From Simkania negevensis (GTDB taxonomy: Bacteria; Chlamydiota; Chlamydiia; Chlamydiales; Simkaniaceae): 11,585 nt of DNA. The translations under genes were made by a program, and so were the position numbers. Positions 1 through 5,957 of this stretch are shown one piece after another. Below the pieces are notes generated by a model that was not told the DNA's origin, did not search any database, and saw only the letters and a list, made by a program, of their open reading frames with translations. The DNA lies in contig JACPWA010000174.1 of the NCBI GenBank assembly GCA_016191565.1, positions 1 through 11,585 of the forward strand. Direction: 5' to 3'. The first letter of the stretch is position 1; the number at the start of each line of letters is the position of its first letter.

Positions 1-554
1 GAAGGAAGATAGACTTCCGCAATACAATCATTATTATGACCTCTAATTTAGGATCTGATCTAATCAGACGCTCCTCTGAGGTGGGATTCGGTGCTCTAGA
101 AGGGATGCCAAGCTATGATATAATGAAAGAAAAAATCCACAAAGCAGTGAAGAAGCACTTTAAAGATGAGTTTATCAACCGCCTCGACGACATGATTATC
201 TTTAAAGCTCTTGACAAAGCCCATCTCTCTAAGATCATTGATCTTGAAATGAATAAACTCAAAACACGTCTCGAAAGAAAAGGAATCTCCATTTCTGTGA
301 CCCCTGCAGCCAAAGAGCTTCTCGTCGAAATGGGTTTCCAACCTGAGATGGGAGCGCGTACCCTAAGACGGATCATTGAACAAAAAATAGAGGATCCTCT
401 TGCTGAAAAACTCCTTCTTGAAGGTGATGAGCCTAGACACCTGATCATCGATGCAAAGGAGCAAGCCCTTACTTTTACTGAAGAAAAGGGGGAAAAAGAC
501 AAGCTTGCTGGGGCGATTACCGGAGAAAAAGAGCAAGCTGCTCCCCCACAATAA
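1..554 (+). CDS. clpC: ATP-dependent Clp protease ATPase subunit ClpC, C-terminal part (5' end outside window)
   Basis: The reading frame is open from nucleotide 3, so the gene enters from the left edge; the ATG at 36 is an internal Met. The visible part is the end of the second AAA+ module. It starts with DFRNTIIIMTSNLGS, which contains the sensor-1 region, continues through the arginine-finger segment EFINRLDD, and reaches the sensor-2 motif GARTLRR in the small C-terminal D2 domain. The protein then ends in a charged tail (…EKEQAAPPQ). In this family the hexamer unfolds substrates and feeds them to ClpP in the cytosol. ClpC is preferred over ClpB because of the VGFG segment after the sensor-1 loop and because clpC lies near the ptsN genes in Chlamydia as I recall. 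ClpB cannot be fully excluded without the missing N-terminal and middle domains. The gene converges on the HTH-EIIA gene, with 51 bp between the stop codons. Confidence 0.88.
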   Translation, partial: RKIDFRNTIIIMTSNLGSDLIRRSSEVGFGALEGMPSYDIMKEKIHKAVKKHFKDEFINRLDDMIIFKALDKAHLSKIIDLEMNKLKTRLERKGISISVTPAAKELLVEMGFQPEMGARTLRRIIEQKIEDPLAEKLLLEGDEPRHLIIDAKEQALTFTEEKGEKDKLAGAITGEKEQAAPPQ

Positions 555-605
555 ACCGTAGGAGCTTTCACGCAACTTAAAATGGCAATTTTTAATGATG
601 TATTA

Positions 606-1340
606 CTATTTAGAAAGGATCTTTGCTTCCCACTCTTTGATATACTCTAGCAGCTCTTTTTTTTCGGGGCAGCAGCGGAGAAGCTCAAGCGCCTCTTCGT
701 TACTACTGAGGTGAGCAATTTTCGCTAGAAGATGCAAATGCCGCTTGTCATCGCAAGCAAGGAGAAAGAAAAGGGTATGAACAGGATGATCATCCAATGC
801 ACCCCAATCGATCGGTGTTTTGAGAAATACCACTAGAACTACATCGGTGGGTCCTTTAAGAAGAAAATCTCTGGTATGGGGAACAGCTACTCCATGATTC
901 AGGGCAGTTGGCATTAATTTTTCTCGATCCAAAAGAAGATTCGCCATCCCTGATGGATCGATAGAGAGCGCTTCTGCTACCCGTTCCATTGTCTCCCGAA
1001 TGATCCCTTCCTTGGTAGTACTCTGAAGGTTAATGAGTATCTCTCCATGATGGATAGCGCGATATAAGCTAAATTGTTGCATCCCTTTTTTCTTTTGCAA
1101 ATCGAGTTCTTCTTGGTCCTTTAACTCCGCATAAAGAGGCTCCTCTTCGATTGGAGGGAGAAAACTTCCTTCCCCTTTCTTTAAACGACAGCTCATCATC
1201 CAATTTTCAATCTCTTCGCGGCTAAACCTGTATTGATGATGTAAGCGATAGGCGGGGATCTTTCCCTCTGTTAACCAACGTCTAATCGTTGTTTCTGAAA
1301 CATTTAGCAATTCAGCAACATCTTTGATTTTCAGATCCAT
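606..1340 (-). CDS. ptsN: HTH-EIIA fusion: MerR/excisionase-type DNA-binding domain joined to a PTS EIIA-Ntr (PtsN-like) domain
   Basis: This 244-aa protein has two domains. Residues 1-50 form a helix-turn-helix of the excisionase/MerR-like type (IKDVAELLNVSETTIRRW, then a YRFSREEIENWM wing). Residues about 90-235 form an EIIA type-2 domain. The phosphoacceptor His is at residue 155 in GVAVPHTRD, matching the IPHGKL site of E. coli PtsN. A charged linker (about 52-88) joins the domains. EIIA-Ntr proteins accept phosphate from HPr/NPr and usually act as regulators rather than sugar importers. The fusion suggests a DNA-binding regulator whose state depends on phosphorylation; that is inference. 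An equivalent fusion (PtsN_2) exists in Chlamydia. The ATG start is supported by GAGGTG 6 nt upstream. The gene is separated from the second ptsN gene, on the same strand, by 0.3 kb containing an opposing promoter, so it probably has its own promoter. Confidence 0.88.
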   Translation of the reverse strand: MDLKIKDVAELLNVSETTIRRWLTEGKIPAYRLHHQYRFSREEIENWMMSCRLKKGEGSFLPPIEEEPLYAELKDQEELDLQKKKGMQQFSLYRAIHHGEILINLQSTTKEGIIRETMERVAEALSIDPSGMANLLLDREKLMPTALNHGVAVPHTRDFLLKGPTDVVLVVFLKTPIDWGALDDHPVHTLFFLLACDDKRHLHLLAKIAHLSSNEEALELLRCCPEKKELLEYIKEWEAKILSK

Positions 1341-1372
1341 GCGTACACCTCAACGAGCAAGCTTCAGATAAA

Positions 1373-1401
1373 GTTTAATTAAAGACTTTTCATGCTATAA
1401 T
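1373..1401 (+). promoter_or_regulatory. Strong-looking extended -10 promoter reading away from the HTH-EIIA gene
   Basis: TGCTATAAT at 1393-1401 is a perfect -10 hexamer (1396-1401) with the TGn extension. The -35 region is poor (GTTTAA at 1373-1378, 17 nt upstream), as is usual for extended -10 promoters. The predicted RNA start is near 1408, only about 8 nt before the ATG at 1416. What it transcribes is unclear: either the short ORF at 1416-1649 or a non-coding RNA running into the hairpin at 1534-1619. Confidence 0.5.
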
Positions 1402-1415
1402 GTCAAACCTAACTG

Positions 1416-1649
1416 ATGGAGGAGTTTATTACAATCGGAGAGCGATGGCTTATAAGCGGTCGATTCGAATATGAGGAAACTGCTTGTAAAGAAGAAAAAG
1501 AAGCGATTAGAAAAAAGGTGGCTGTCTATCTAGCTAGTGCTCCTTCCCAGGAATTCGTTGCCCTTGGACTGCGTCAAAGCCCCGGGGTAACGAATTTCTG
1601 GGAAACAGCACTAGTGCTCTGTAAGTATTTTAATTTTTTTCAGATTTAG
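1416..1649 (+). CDS. Doubtful small ORF (77 aa) overlapping a palindromic element; product not recognised
   Basis: The open frame encodes 77 residues. The first 43 are Glu/Lys rich (MEEFITIGERWLISGRFEYE and onward). The rest is simply the translation of the palindromic element at 1534-1619, and the final codons run antisense through the 3' end of ptsN. I recognise no domain. For: a very good extended -10 promoter ends 15 nt before the ATG. Against: there is no Shine-Dalgarno sequence upstream (GGAGGAG at 1418-1424 lies after the ATG), the 5' leader would be only about 8 nt, and the C-terminal third is repeat sequence. It may be a real small gene interrupted by an insertion, part of a non-coding RNA, or chance. 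Confidence 0.25.
   Translation: MEEFITIGERWLISGRFEYEETACKEEKEAIRKKVAVYLASAPSQEFVALGLRQSPGVTNFWETALVLCKYFNFFQI
1534..1619. mobile_element. Short nearly palindromic element bounded by a 9-bp direct repeat (MITE-like candidate)
   Basis: CTAGTGCTC occurs at 1534-1542 and again at 1611-1619, enclosing 68 bp. The interior is a long inverted repeat. TTCCCAG (1544-1550) pairs with CTGGGAA (1598-1604). The stem continues without a break through AATTCGTT (1552-1559) with AACGAATT (1589-1596), then about five more pairs, G-U pairs included, around a loop near 1565-1583. That gives about 20 paired bases with no coding capacity. Size, terminal inverted repeats and flanking direct repeat match a small non-autonomous insertion with a target-site duplication. 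The caveat is that GCACTAGTGC on the right side is itself a palindrome, so the flanking repeat may be an extension of the stem. It lies 11 nt past the ptsN stop codon and could act as a transcription end, but no T-run directly follows on either strand. Confidence 0.4.
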
Positions 1650-2172
1650 CAAGAGCGGGAATTATAAGAGAGATGACCTCTTCTTTAGAGCTTGCTCTTA
1701 AAAGGCTTTTTCTCTTTTCTTCGTCTTTAATCGATGCAGTGAGATGGGACAGGATCTTGAGGTATCTGGTCTGTTGGTCCACTGGTCCGCCAATCATAAA
1801 AATCAGCTTTACGGGAGCCTGATCTAATGAATGCCATTCAATTCCTTTTTTTCCTTTCTGGATCCCAATGGCAATAAAAAACTCCTGAAAGATAGGCAGT
1901 TTTGCGTGAGGAATCGCCACCCCCATTCCCACACCGGTAGAAACAATTGCTTCTCTCTTGAGGATCGCTTGATAGAATTCCTCTTCTTTGCTTATTTTTC
2001 CTTCTTCTTTTAAAGCACCTACTAATTCATAAAGGGTCTGATCTCGATCCAATGTGTTTAAAAAAGAGACTACCCCTTCTTCTAAAAGCTTAGAAAAATA
2101 TCTACTTTCATCCTTTCTAAAAAGCTGATTAATGTGTTCCAGTATGACCAAAGCCTCCCTCCCCTCTTGCAC
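1630..2172 (-). CDS. ptsN: PTS EIIA-Ntr family regulatory protein (PtsN)
   Basis: This protein is 180 aa from a GTG start and consists of one EIIA type-2 domain (about residues 26-172). The phosphoacceptor His is residue 89 in VAIPHAKL, almost identical to the PtsN consensus. A second conserved-looking His is at 143 (ILSHL). Unlike the neighbouring fusion it has no DNA-binding domain, so the two may form a signalling pair in a nitrogen-type PTS; that is inference. The start is uncertain. The GTG at 2172 lies inside dut, giving a 44-nt overlap, and has no clear Shine-Dalgarno sequence. A TTG at 2151-2149 preceded by GGGGAGG is an alternative that shortens the protein by 7 residues. It is the last gene of accD-dut-ptsN, an order also found in Chlamydia as I recall. 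The gene ends against the palindromic element. Confidence 0.9.
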   Translation of the reverse strand: MQEGREALVILEHINQLFRKDESRYFSKLLEEGVVSFLNTLDRDQTLYELVGALKEEGKISKEEEFYQAILKREAIVSTGVGMGVAIPHAKLPIFQEFFIAIGIQKGKKGIEWHSLDQAPVKLIFMIGGPVDQQTRYLKILSHLTASIKDEEKRKSLLRASSKEEVISLIIPALAKSEKN

Positions 2173-2572
2173 TTATAGCAAGTACTTTTTCTTCCACAAA
2201 CACAGCCTGATAAACGGGAGATAGAACTGCCTGAGCAATGCGCATATTCGGTGTAACTCTAAAACTCTCTTTTCCATGATTGATCAGGAGCACTTTAATT
2301 TCGCCCCGATAATCAGAATCGATCGTTCCTGGAGTATTTAGAACTGTGATCCCCTGCTGAAGGGCCAAGCCACTTCGAGGGCGGATCTGGATCTCAAACC
2401 CTTTTGGTACTTCAAATCGAAGGCCAGTGGGGATCAAAGCCCGTTCTCCAGGAGCAACAAAAACATCTTTATCTAAAAAAGCGTGGAGATCTGCTCCTGC
2501 TGCCTCTTCTGAAGCATAGTAGGGCAGTAGTGCTTTTTCCTCCTTTACAACGACAATCCTTTCCTTTTTCAT
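2129..2572 (-). CDS. dut: Deoxyuridine 5'-triphosphate nucleotidohydrolase (dUTPase)
   Basis: Dut hydrolyses dUTP to dUMP and pyrophosphate. This keeps uracil out of DNA and supplies dUMP for thymidylate synthesis. The 147-aa length is normal for the homotrimeric family. All five signature motifs are present in order: AAGADLHAF (24-32), [12 protein letters not shown] (64-75), [10 protein letters not shown] with the catalytic-water Asp (82-91), RIAQAV (111-116) and the glycine-rich C-terminal arm [11 protein letters not shown] (135-145) with the Phe that stacks on uracil. The ATG at 2572 is preceded by GAGG. The gene starts 20 nt after the accD stop and its 3' end overlaps the ptsN start, so the three are probably co-transcribed. 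Nothing abnormal is seen in the protein. Confidence 0.97.
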   Translation of the reverse strand: MKKERIVVVKEEKALLPYYASEEAAGADLHAFLDKDVFVAPGERALIPTGLRFEVPKGFEIQIRPRSGLALQQGITVLNTPGTIDSDYRGEIKVLLINHGKESFRVTPNMRIAQAVLSPVYQAVFVEEKVLAISARGEGGFGHTGTH

Positions 2573-2592
2573 TTTCCATCTACCTCTATTAA

Positions 2593-3567
2593 TTAAGAAG
2601 GGGAGCTCTGTGCACTGGCAATAATTTCAATACTATTTCTCTCCCGTTCTTTTTTAGAAATTGTCATTAGTTCATCCAGATTTTTTATCCTTTTTTCTTT
2701 TCCTTGCTCTTTAACAAGAGGAGGATTATTCGTTAAAAATTCTAAGAAAAAGGCGAGCTTCTCTTTAAGCTCTTTTCTCCGCACAATACAATCCACCATC
2801 CCCTTCTCTAGTAAAAATTCAGATTTTTGAGCCGAATCAGGCAATTTTTGCCGAATAGTTTGTTCTACTACCCGCGGGCCAGCAAAACCGATCAAAGCGT
2901 TTGGCTCCGCAATAATGAGATCTCCTAAAGAGGCAAACGAGGCGGTAACTCCCCCCGTAGTAGGATTTGTTAAAACAGAAAAGTAGGGAACACCCCGTTC
3001 ACTTAACTTGGAAAGGGCCATCGAAGTCTTAGCCATCTGCATCAAGGAAAAAATCGATTCCTGCATTCGGGCTCCTCCTGAAGAAGAAATAATCACTAAA
3101 GGAATTTTTTTCTGAGATGCATATTCGATGAGCAAGGTGAGCCTCTCACCAACAACTGATCCCATAGATCCCCCCATAAAAGTAAAGTCGAGAACTCCTA
3201 AAGCAATGAGGATCCCTTTAATTGTAGCCGTTCCTGTCATCACGGCTTCACTCCGCCCCGCTTCTTTCTGGGCAGTAATGAGCCGCTCTGTATAAGGTTT
3301 CGAGTCTACGAAATGCAATGGATCTGTCGGAAAAAGATCAGCAAAAAGCTCTTGAAACGATTGTTCATCAGCTAGCAATTGGATTCTTTGAGGTGCAGAT
3401 AAGCGGTAGTGGTGATCGCACTTTGGGCAGCAATTAGCATTCTCTTGAAGTTGGCTAGCGTGAATCATTTCCTCGCACTGAGTGCATTTTACCCAGCCGC
3501 TAAAGCCATCTTTTTTAGTTGATTCAACTTTAATCTTAGGCTTTTGAAAAAGTTTTAAAAATCCCAT
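2593..3567 (-). CDS. accD: Acetyl-CoA carboxylase carboxyltransferase subunit beta
   Basis: AccD is the beta half of the carboxyltransferase that moves CO2 from biotin-BCCP to acetyl-CoA, making malonyl-CoA for fatty acid synthesis. It pairs with AccA, which is not in this window. From the chosen ATG the protein is 324 aa. A four-Cys zinc ribbon sits at the N-terminus (CTQC at 28-31, CPKC at 47-50). The crotonase-like core follows with [23 protein letters not shown] (oxyanion-hole region), [17 protein letters not shown] and [12 protein letters not shown], all close to the E. coli protein. A TTG codon directly precedes the ATG. The ATG at 3567 is preferred because AGGTG lies 5 nt upstream. It is the first gene of the accD-dut-ptsN group, and 141 bp separate its start from the end of hemD. 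Confidence 0.97.
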   Translation of the reverse strand: MGFLKLFQKPKIKVESTKKDGFSGWVKCTQCEEMIHASQLQENANCCPKCDHHYRLSAPQRIQLLADEQSFQELFADLFPTDPLHFVDSKPYTERLITAQKEAGRSEAVMTGTATIKGILIALGVLDFTFMGGSMGSVVGERLTLLIEYASQKKIPLVIISSSGGARMQESIFSLMQMAKTSMALSKLSERGVPYFSVLTNPTTGGVTASFASLGDLIIAEPNALIGFAGPRVVEQTIRQKLPDSAQKSEFLLEKGMVDCIVRRKELKEKLAFFLEFLTNNPPLVKEQGKEKRIKNLDELMTISKKERERNSIEIIASAQSSPS

Positions 3568-3572
3568 CAAAG

Positions 3573-3577
3573 CACCT
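3573..3577 (-). promoter_or_regulatory. Ribosome binding site of accD
   Basis: AGGTG on the minus strand lies 5 nt before the ATG at 3567. It favours that ATG over the in-frame TTG one codon upstream. Confidence 0.5.
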
Positions 3578-3708
3578 ACGTTTCCTCATTAAGGGACCGC
3601 AAAATAACAATGTGGACAGTTTTCTCCCCTTTATTATTTTATGATTCTTAACACCAAGGATAACATAATAAGAAGAATGAAAACAAGGAAAGGAGAAAGT
3701 TTTGTGAA

Positions 3709-4362
3709 CTAAAATTTTATTTTATAGTTTGTAATAGGTCCAATCGCAGTAATTTTTTTATCCTTTGGAATCTCTCCATAAATTTTTTTAAACGCCTCCA
3801 CAGTGGAAGGGCTAGTAAAAATGAGTTCCTCAAATAAATTTAGATCGACCTTTACCACTTCTTTTTTTATTTCAGTGTCATAAAGAAAACAGATCTGATG
3901 TCGAATCCTGCGATAACTAAAAAATCTTTGAATCGCCTTTCGAGAGAGAGAAGAACAGGGTAAAAAGAAATAGCTCCCTTCTAGATTGAGAGGAAGAAGC
4001 ATTTTGACAAGCCCCTCTTGGGTTTCTTCTTCTGCAACTCTATTCATAGCAATGCCCCTCTTTTCTAATAACAACAAGGTCTCCAATGTCAAGGAGGTCT
4101 TTTTTCCAACAGCAAAAATCTCTTTTCCTTCCAGATCTTCCTTAGAAAATCCATAATGCTTCATCCCTTTAGCAAAAAGCTCTGCACTGCTTTTGCTTGT
4201 AAAAAGAATATGGGTATAATAGGGAATCTCTGCAAAGCTACTTTGGATTTCCAAAGAGGTCAAATCGCGAGCTTTAATCTCGATAAGGGGATGATGGACG
4301 ATCTCCTGATTTCTTTTGAGAGTAGGGGGACCTAGTCCCAAATAAAGCACCTTCCCTCTCAC
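3709..4362 (-). CDS. hemD: Uroporphyrinogen-III synthase (divergent)
   Basis: HemD closes linear hydroxymethylbilane, with inversion of ring D, to give uroporphyrinogen III. The 217-aa protein is slightly short for the family (about 240-250). It keeps the two-lobe pattern. The first lobe has ILFTSKSSAELF (about 52-63) and the inter-lobe segment FAVGKKTSLTLE (about 83-94). The second lobe has FTSPSTVEAF (about 183-192) and the C-terminal AIGPITNYKIK, where most homologues have AIGxxTA. HemD is poorly conserved in general, so the call rests on these spaced motifs and on nearby hemC. The start codon is GTG, with AAGGGA about 11 nt upstream; a second in-frame GTG four codons on is possible. The gene begins 2 nt after the MFS stop codon, so translation is probably coupled. 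Confidence 0.8.
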   Translation of the reverse strand: MRGKVLYLGLGPPTLKRNQEIVHHPLIEIKARDLTSLEIQSSFAEIPYYTHILFTSKSSAELFAKGMKHYGFSKEDLEGKEIFAVGKKTSLTLETLLLLEKRGIAMNRVAEEETQEGLVKMLLPLNLEGSYFFLPCSSLSRKAIQRFFSYRRIRHQICFLYDTEIKKEVVKVDLNLFEELIFTSPSTVEAFKKIYGEIPKDKKITAIGPITNYKIKF

Positions 4363-4364
4363 TT

Positions 4365-5606
4365 TTATCTTTTTCCCTTCAGGTCAGGACTAAGTCGATT
4401 TGTCAAAAAGAAAAAAAAGAACATCGAAAGACAGACAATGGCAAGAGAAATAGGAAGAGACTTACTTTCATGTCCTTCGAATAAACTAATGAGAAAAACT
4501 GCAACTACTGCATGTGCCATGTTGATAAAGCTCATTGTAGCTGAAGCAGTAGAGCGATCGTGAAAATCGGCCAAGGCTAAAGTAGCTGCGTTGGAAAAGA
4601 TTAGAGGCAAACCGAGGTAAACAAAAAAGAAAGGGAGATAAAAAGTATACAAATTGATCACCCCGTTTAAAAAGGTAAGGATAAAAGGAAAAGTCGCTAC
4701 TGCTACAATCCCAAAACCAATTCTCATCACTCCCCTAGAAGAAAAAAAACTCGCTAGCTCGGCTGCGATAATATTTCCAAGAACATAACCTACCGAAATA
4801 ATTAAACTCACAACTCCATAAAGAGCGGAACTGATTCCTAATTCATTGATCATAATTAGAGGAGCAGTGGCTGCAACAAGATAGAGTATGGCAGCTACAT
4901 GACCCATTAAAATCGCATAGAGAAGGAGCCTCCGATCGGTAAAAGTATGCCGATATCTTTTTTTAATATGGCTTATTTTAAGAGCAAGAGGATCGAGATG
5001 TAAGGAAGTCTCTGGTAGTTTCCGACAAAGAAAATAGATCAGAAAAGTATAGAAAAGAAAAAAGTAGAAAGGGCTTTCCCATCCAAAAAACTTTACTAAA
5101 AAGCCCGCTACCATCATCGCTATAAAGGGAAGAACCGCAAAAGAGAGAACCACATAAGGAACTACTCTTCTCGCCTGGTCTTGGTAGTAAAAATCATTGA
5201 TAATCGTAAAGGTAAGGGCCAGCCCTACACTCGAACCGAGCGCTGTAATCAAACGACCTATAAGGAGAAGAGGGAAAAAATGAAAAAATCCTGACAAAAT
5301 GGTAAAAATTTCACCGATAATTGCTAAAGCCACTCCTAGATAAATCGCAATCTTGCGTCCATAACGATTTGCAATAGGCCCATATAGAAGCTGCCCCACC
5401 GCATATCCTACCAAAAAAAGGATCATGGTGAGCTGTCCCACTCCATCTGAAATCTGAAACTCTTTGATAATCAGAGGAAGCGCTGGAGTGAACATCAACG
5501 CCCCAATTGCTGGATAGGCAATCAGGAAGATCAGAATGAGAAGCTGCGGCTTTTTAGTTGCTAATTTATATTCGGTCGGCATGGGTTTTGAATTTTCCTT
5601 ATTCAT
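4365..5606 (-). CDS. Major facilitator superfamily transporter, Bcr/CflA-like (DHA1) drug-efflux type
   Basis: This 413-aa inner-membrane protein has about 12 hydrophobic segments, the usual MFS number. The first helix leads into TPALPLIIKEF, typical of Bcr/CflA transporters. Motif A is GQLLYGPIANRYGRK (71-85) between helices 2 and 3, with Asn80 where most members have Asp. The helix-4 motif GRLITALGSSVG (117-128) keeps the Arg but has Ala where the usual Gln stands. The helix-5 motif C is weak (VLPFIAMMVAGFL, without the usual Gly-Pro pair). A basic loop (about 215-227) separates the halves. Substrate cannot be read from sequence. Tight coupling to hemD (2 nt) could hint at a tetrapyrrole-related role, but this is speculation. 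The ATG at 5606 has no clear Shine-Dalgarno sequence; Met9 (codon at 5582-5580) is an alternative. Confidence 0.85.
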   Translation of the reverse strand: MNKENSKPMPTEYKLATKKPQLLILIFLIAYPAIGALMFTPALPLIIKEFQISDGVGQLTMILFLVGYAVGQLLYGPIANRYGRKIAIYLGVALAIIGEIFTILSGFFHFFPLLLIGRLITALGSSVGLALTFTIINDFYYQDQARRVVPYVVLSFAVLPFIAMMVAGFLVKFFGWESPFYFFLFYTFLIYFLCRKLPETSLHLDPLALKISHIKKRYRHTFTDRRLLLYAILMGHVAAILYLVAATAPLIMINELGISSALYGVVSLIISVGYVLGNIIAAELASFFSSRGVMRIGFGIVAVATFPFILTFLNGVINLYTFYLPFFFVYLGLPLIFSNAATLALADFHDRSTASATMSFINMAHAVVAVFLISLFEGHESKSLPISLAIVCLSMFFFFFLTNRLSPDLKGKR

Positions 5607-5678
5607 AACAGAAAATGGTTAAAAAGGAAACTTACTATAATCGTTCCATAATCGCTAAGCTATTTTGTAAATACACTC

Positions 5679-5740
5679 AATAGACTTCTTTTGAAACTCG
5701 CTTTGTTTGGAAAAATGGCGAGTTTCGAAAGAAGTCTATT
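5679..5740. repeat. Long inverted repeat: 23-bp arms, 16-nt loop
   Basis: The arms are 5679-5701 and 5718-5740 and match at 22 of 23 positions; the single difference is a T/G that can still pair as G-U in the minus-strand reading or be a simple mismatch. The outer ends read AATAGACTTC and GAAGTCTATT. The loop is 5702-5717. There is no T-run next to either arm, so a standard intrinsic terminator is unlikely. No direct repeat flanks it, so an insertion origin is not shown. It could be an RNA end or processing structure after hemC, or a copy of a dispersed palindromic repeat. Confidence 0.75.
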
Positions 5741-5751
5741 ATTTCGAAGCC

Positions 5752-5785
5752 CATGTTTTTAAACATGAGCGAGAAAAGAGCGCTC
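5752..5785. repeat. Two small adjacent hairpins
   Basis: CATGTTT (5752-5758) pairs with AAACATG (5761-5767), and GAGCG (5767-5771) pairs with CGCTC (5781-5785). They lie 11 bp from the large hairpin. The small stems could be chance in AT-rich DNA, but their clustering is notable. Confidence 0.35.
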
Positions 5786-5866
5786 AAAGGTAGTACGTTA
5801 GACGATCCACTTTAGTAACTCACCTTACGCAAAAAGGAGAGATAGCAGACTAAAATAACTATCCTG

Positions 5867-5911
5867 CCTCCATTTAGTGGTGAAATTTCCGCCATCAAAT
5901 GGTGACTTTGC
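5867..5911. repeat. Imperfect tandem repeat of about 22 bp, two units
   Basis: The two units begin CCTCCATTTAGTGGTGA (5867-5883) and CCGCCATCAAATGGTGA (5889-5905), followed by similar T-rich ends. Each contains a small internal palindrome (CCA…TGG). It lies between the 3' end of hemC and the large hairpin. It may be a remnant of a dispersed repeat or a protein-binding site; the sequence alone does not say which. Confidence 0.35.
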
Positions 5912-5957
5912 CACAGAAACTCTCTACGGCGTTCTAGATTAGCGCTTTTGCAATACT

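Larger units (their letters stand above)
5607..5957. other. Hairpin-rich intergenic spacer between hemC and the MFS gene, no convincing gene
   Basis: This is the only stretch over 300 bp without a credible gene. From left to right it holds a possible minus-strand -10 (TATAGT, 5640-5635) for the MFS gene, a 23-bp-stem hairpin (5679-5740), two small hairpins (5752-5785) and a short imperfect tandem repeat (5867-5911). On the minus strand an unrecognised frame stays open for about 49 codons just after hemC. It has no good start and no similarity to the missing HemC C-terminal domain that I can see. Confidence 0.7.

Noticed and set aside
1..554. ClpB rather than ClpC
   Set aside because: The VGFG segment, the Gly-Ala-Arg-Thr-Leu-Arg-Arg context and the recalled neighbourhood favour ClpC; the missing N-terminal part prevents certainty.
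577..595. Hairpin TTAAAA…TTTTAA between clpC and the HTH-EIIA gene as a bidirectional terminator
   Set aside because: Six A-T pairs only, no G-C pair in the stem; such stems are expected by chance in AT-rich spacers.
1408..1640. Match to a known structured RNA (RNase P RNA, 6S RNA, tmRNA, SRP RNA)
   Set aside because: GAGGAAAC near 1474 recalls the RNase P core but the following conserved bases do not fit, and no other family signature is present. Kept only as a candidate transcript.
3571..3708. Promoter of accD in the spacer after its start
   Set aside because: TTGGTG and TAAAAT/AATAAA-like hexamers occur on the minus strand but not with both good match and correct spacing.
5790..5957. hemC continuing downstream by frameshift into the missing domain 3
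   Set aside because: The three minus-strand frames give no GGCxxPxG or other domain 3 segment, and short HemC proteins are usual in chlamydiae as far as I recall.
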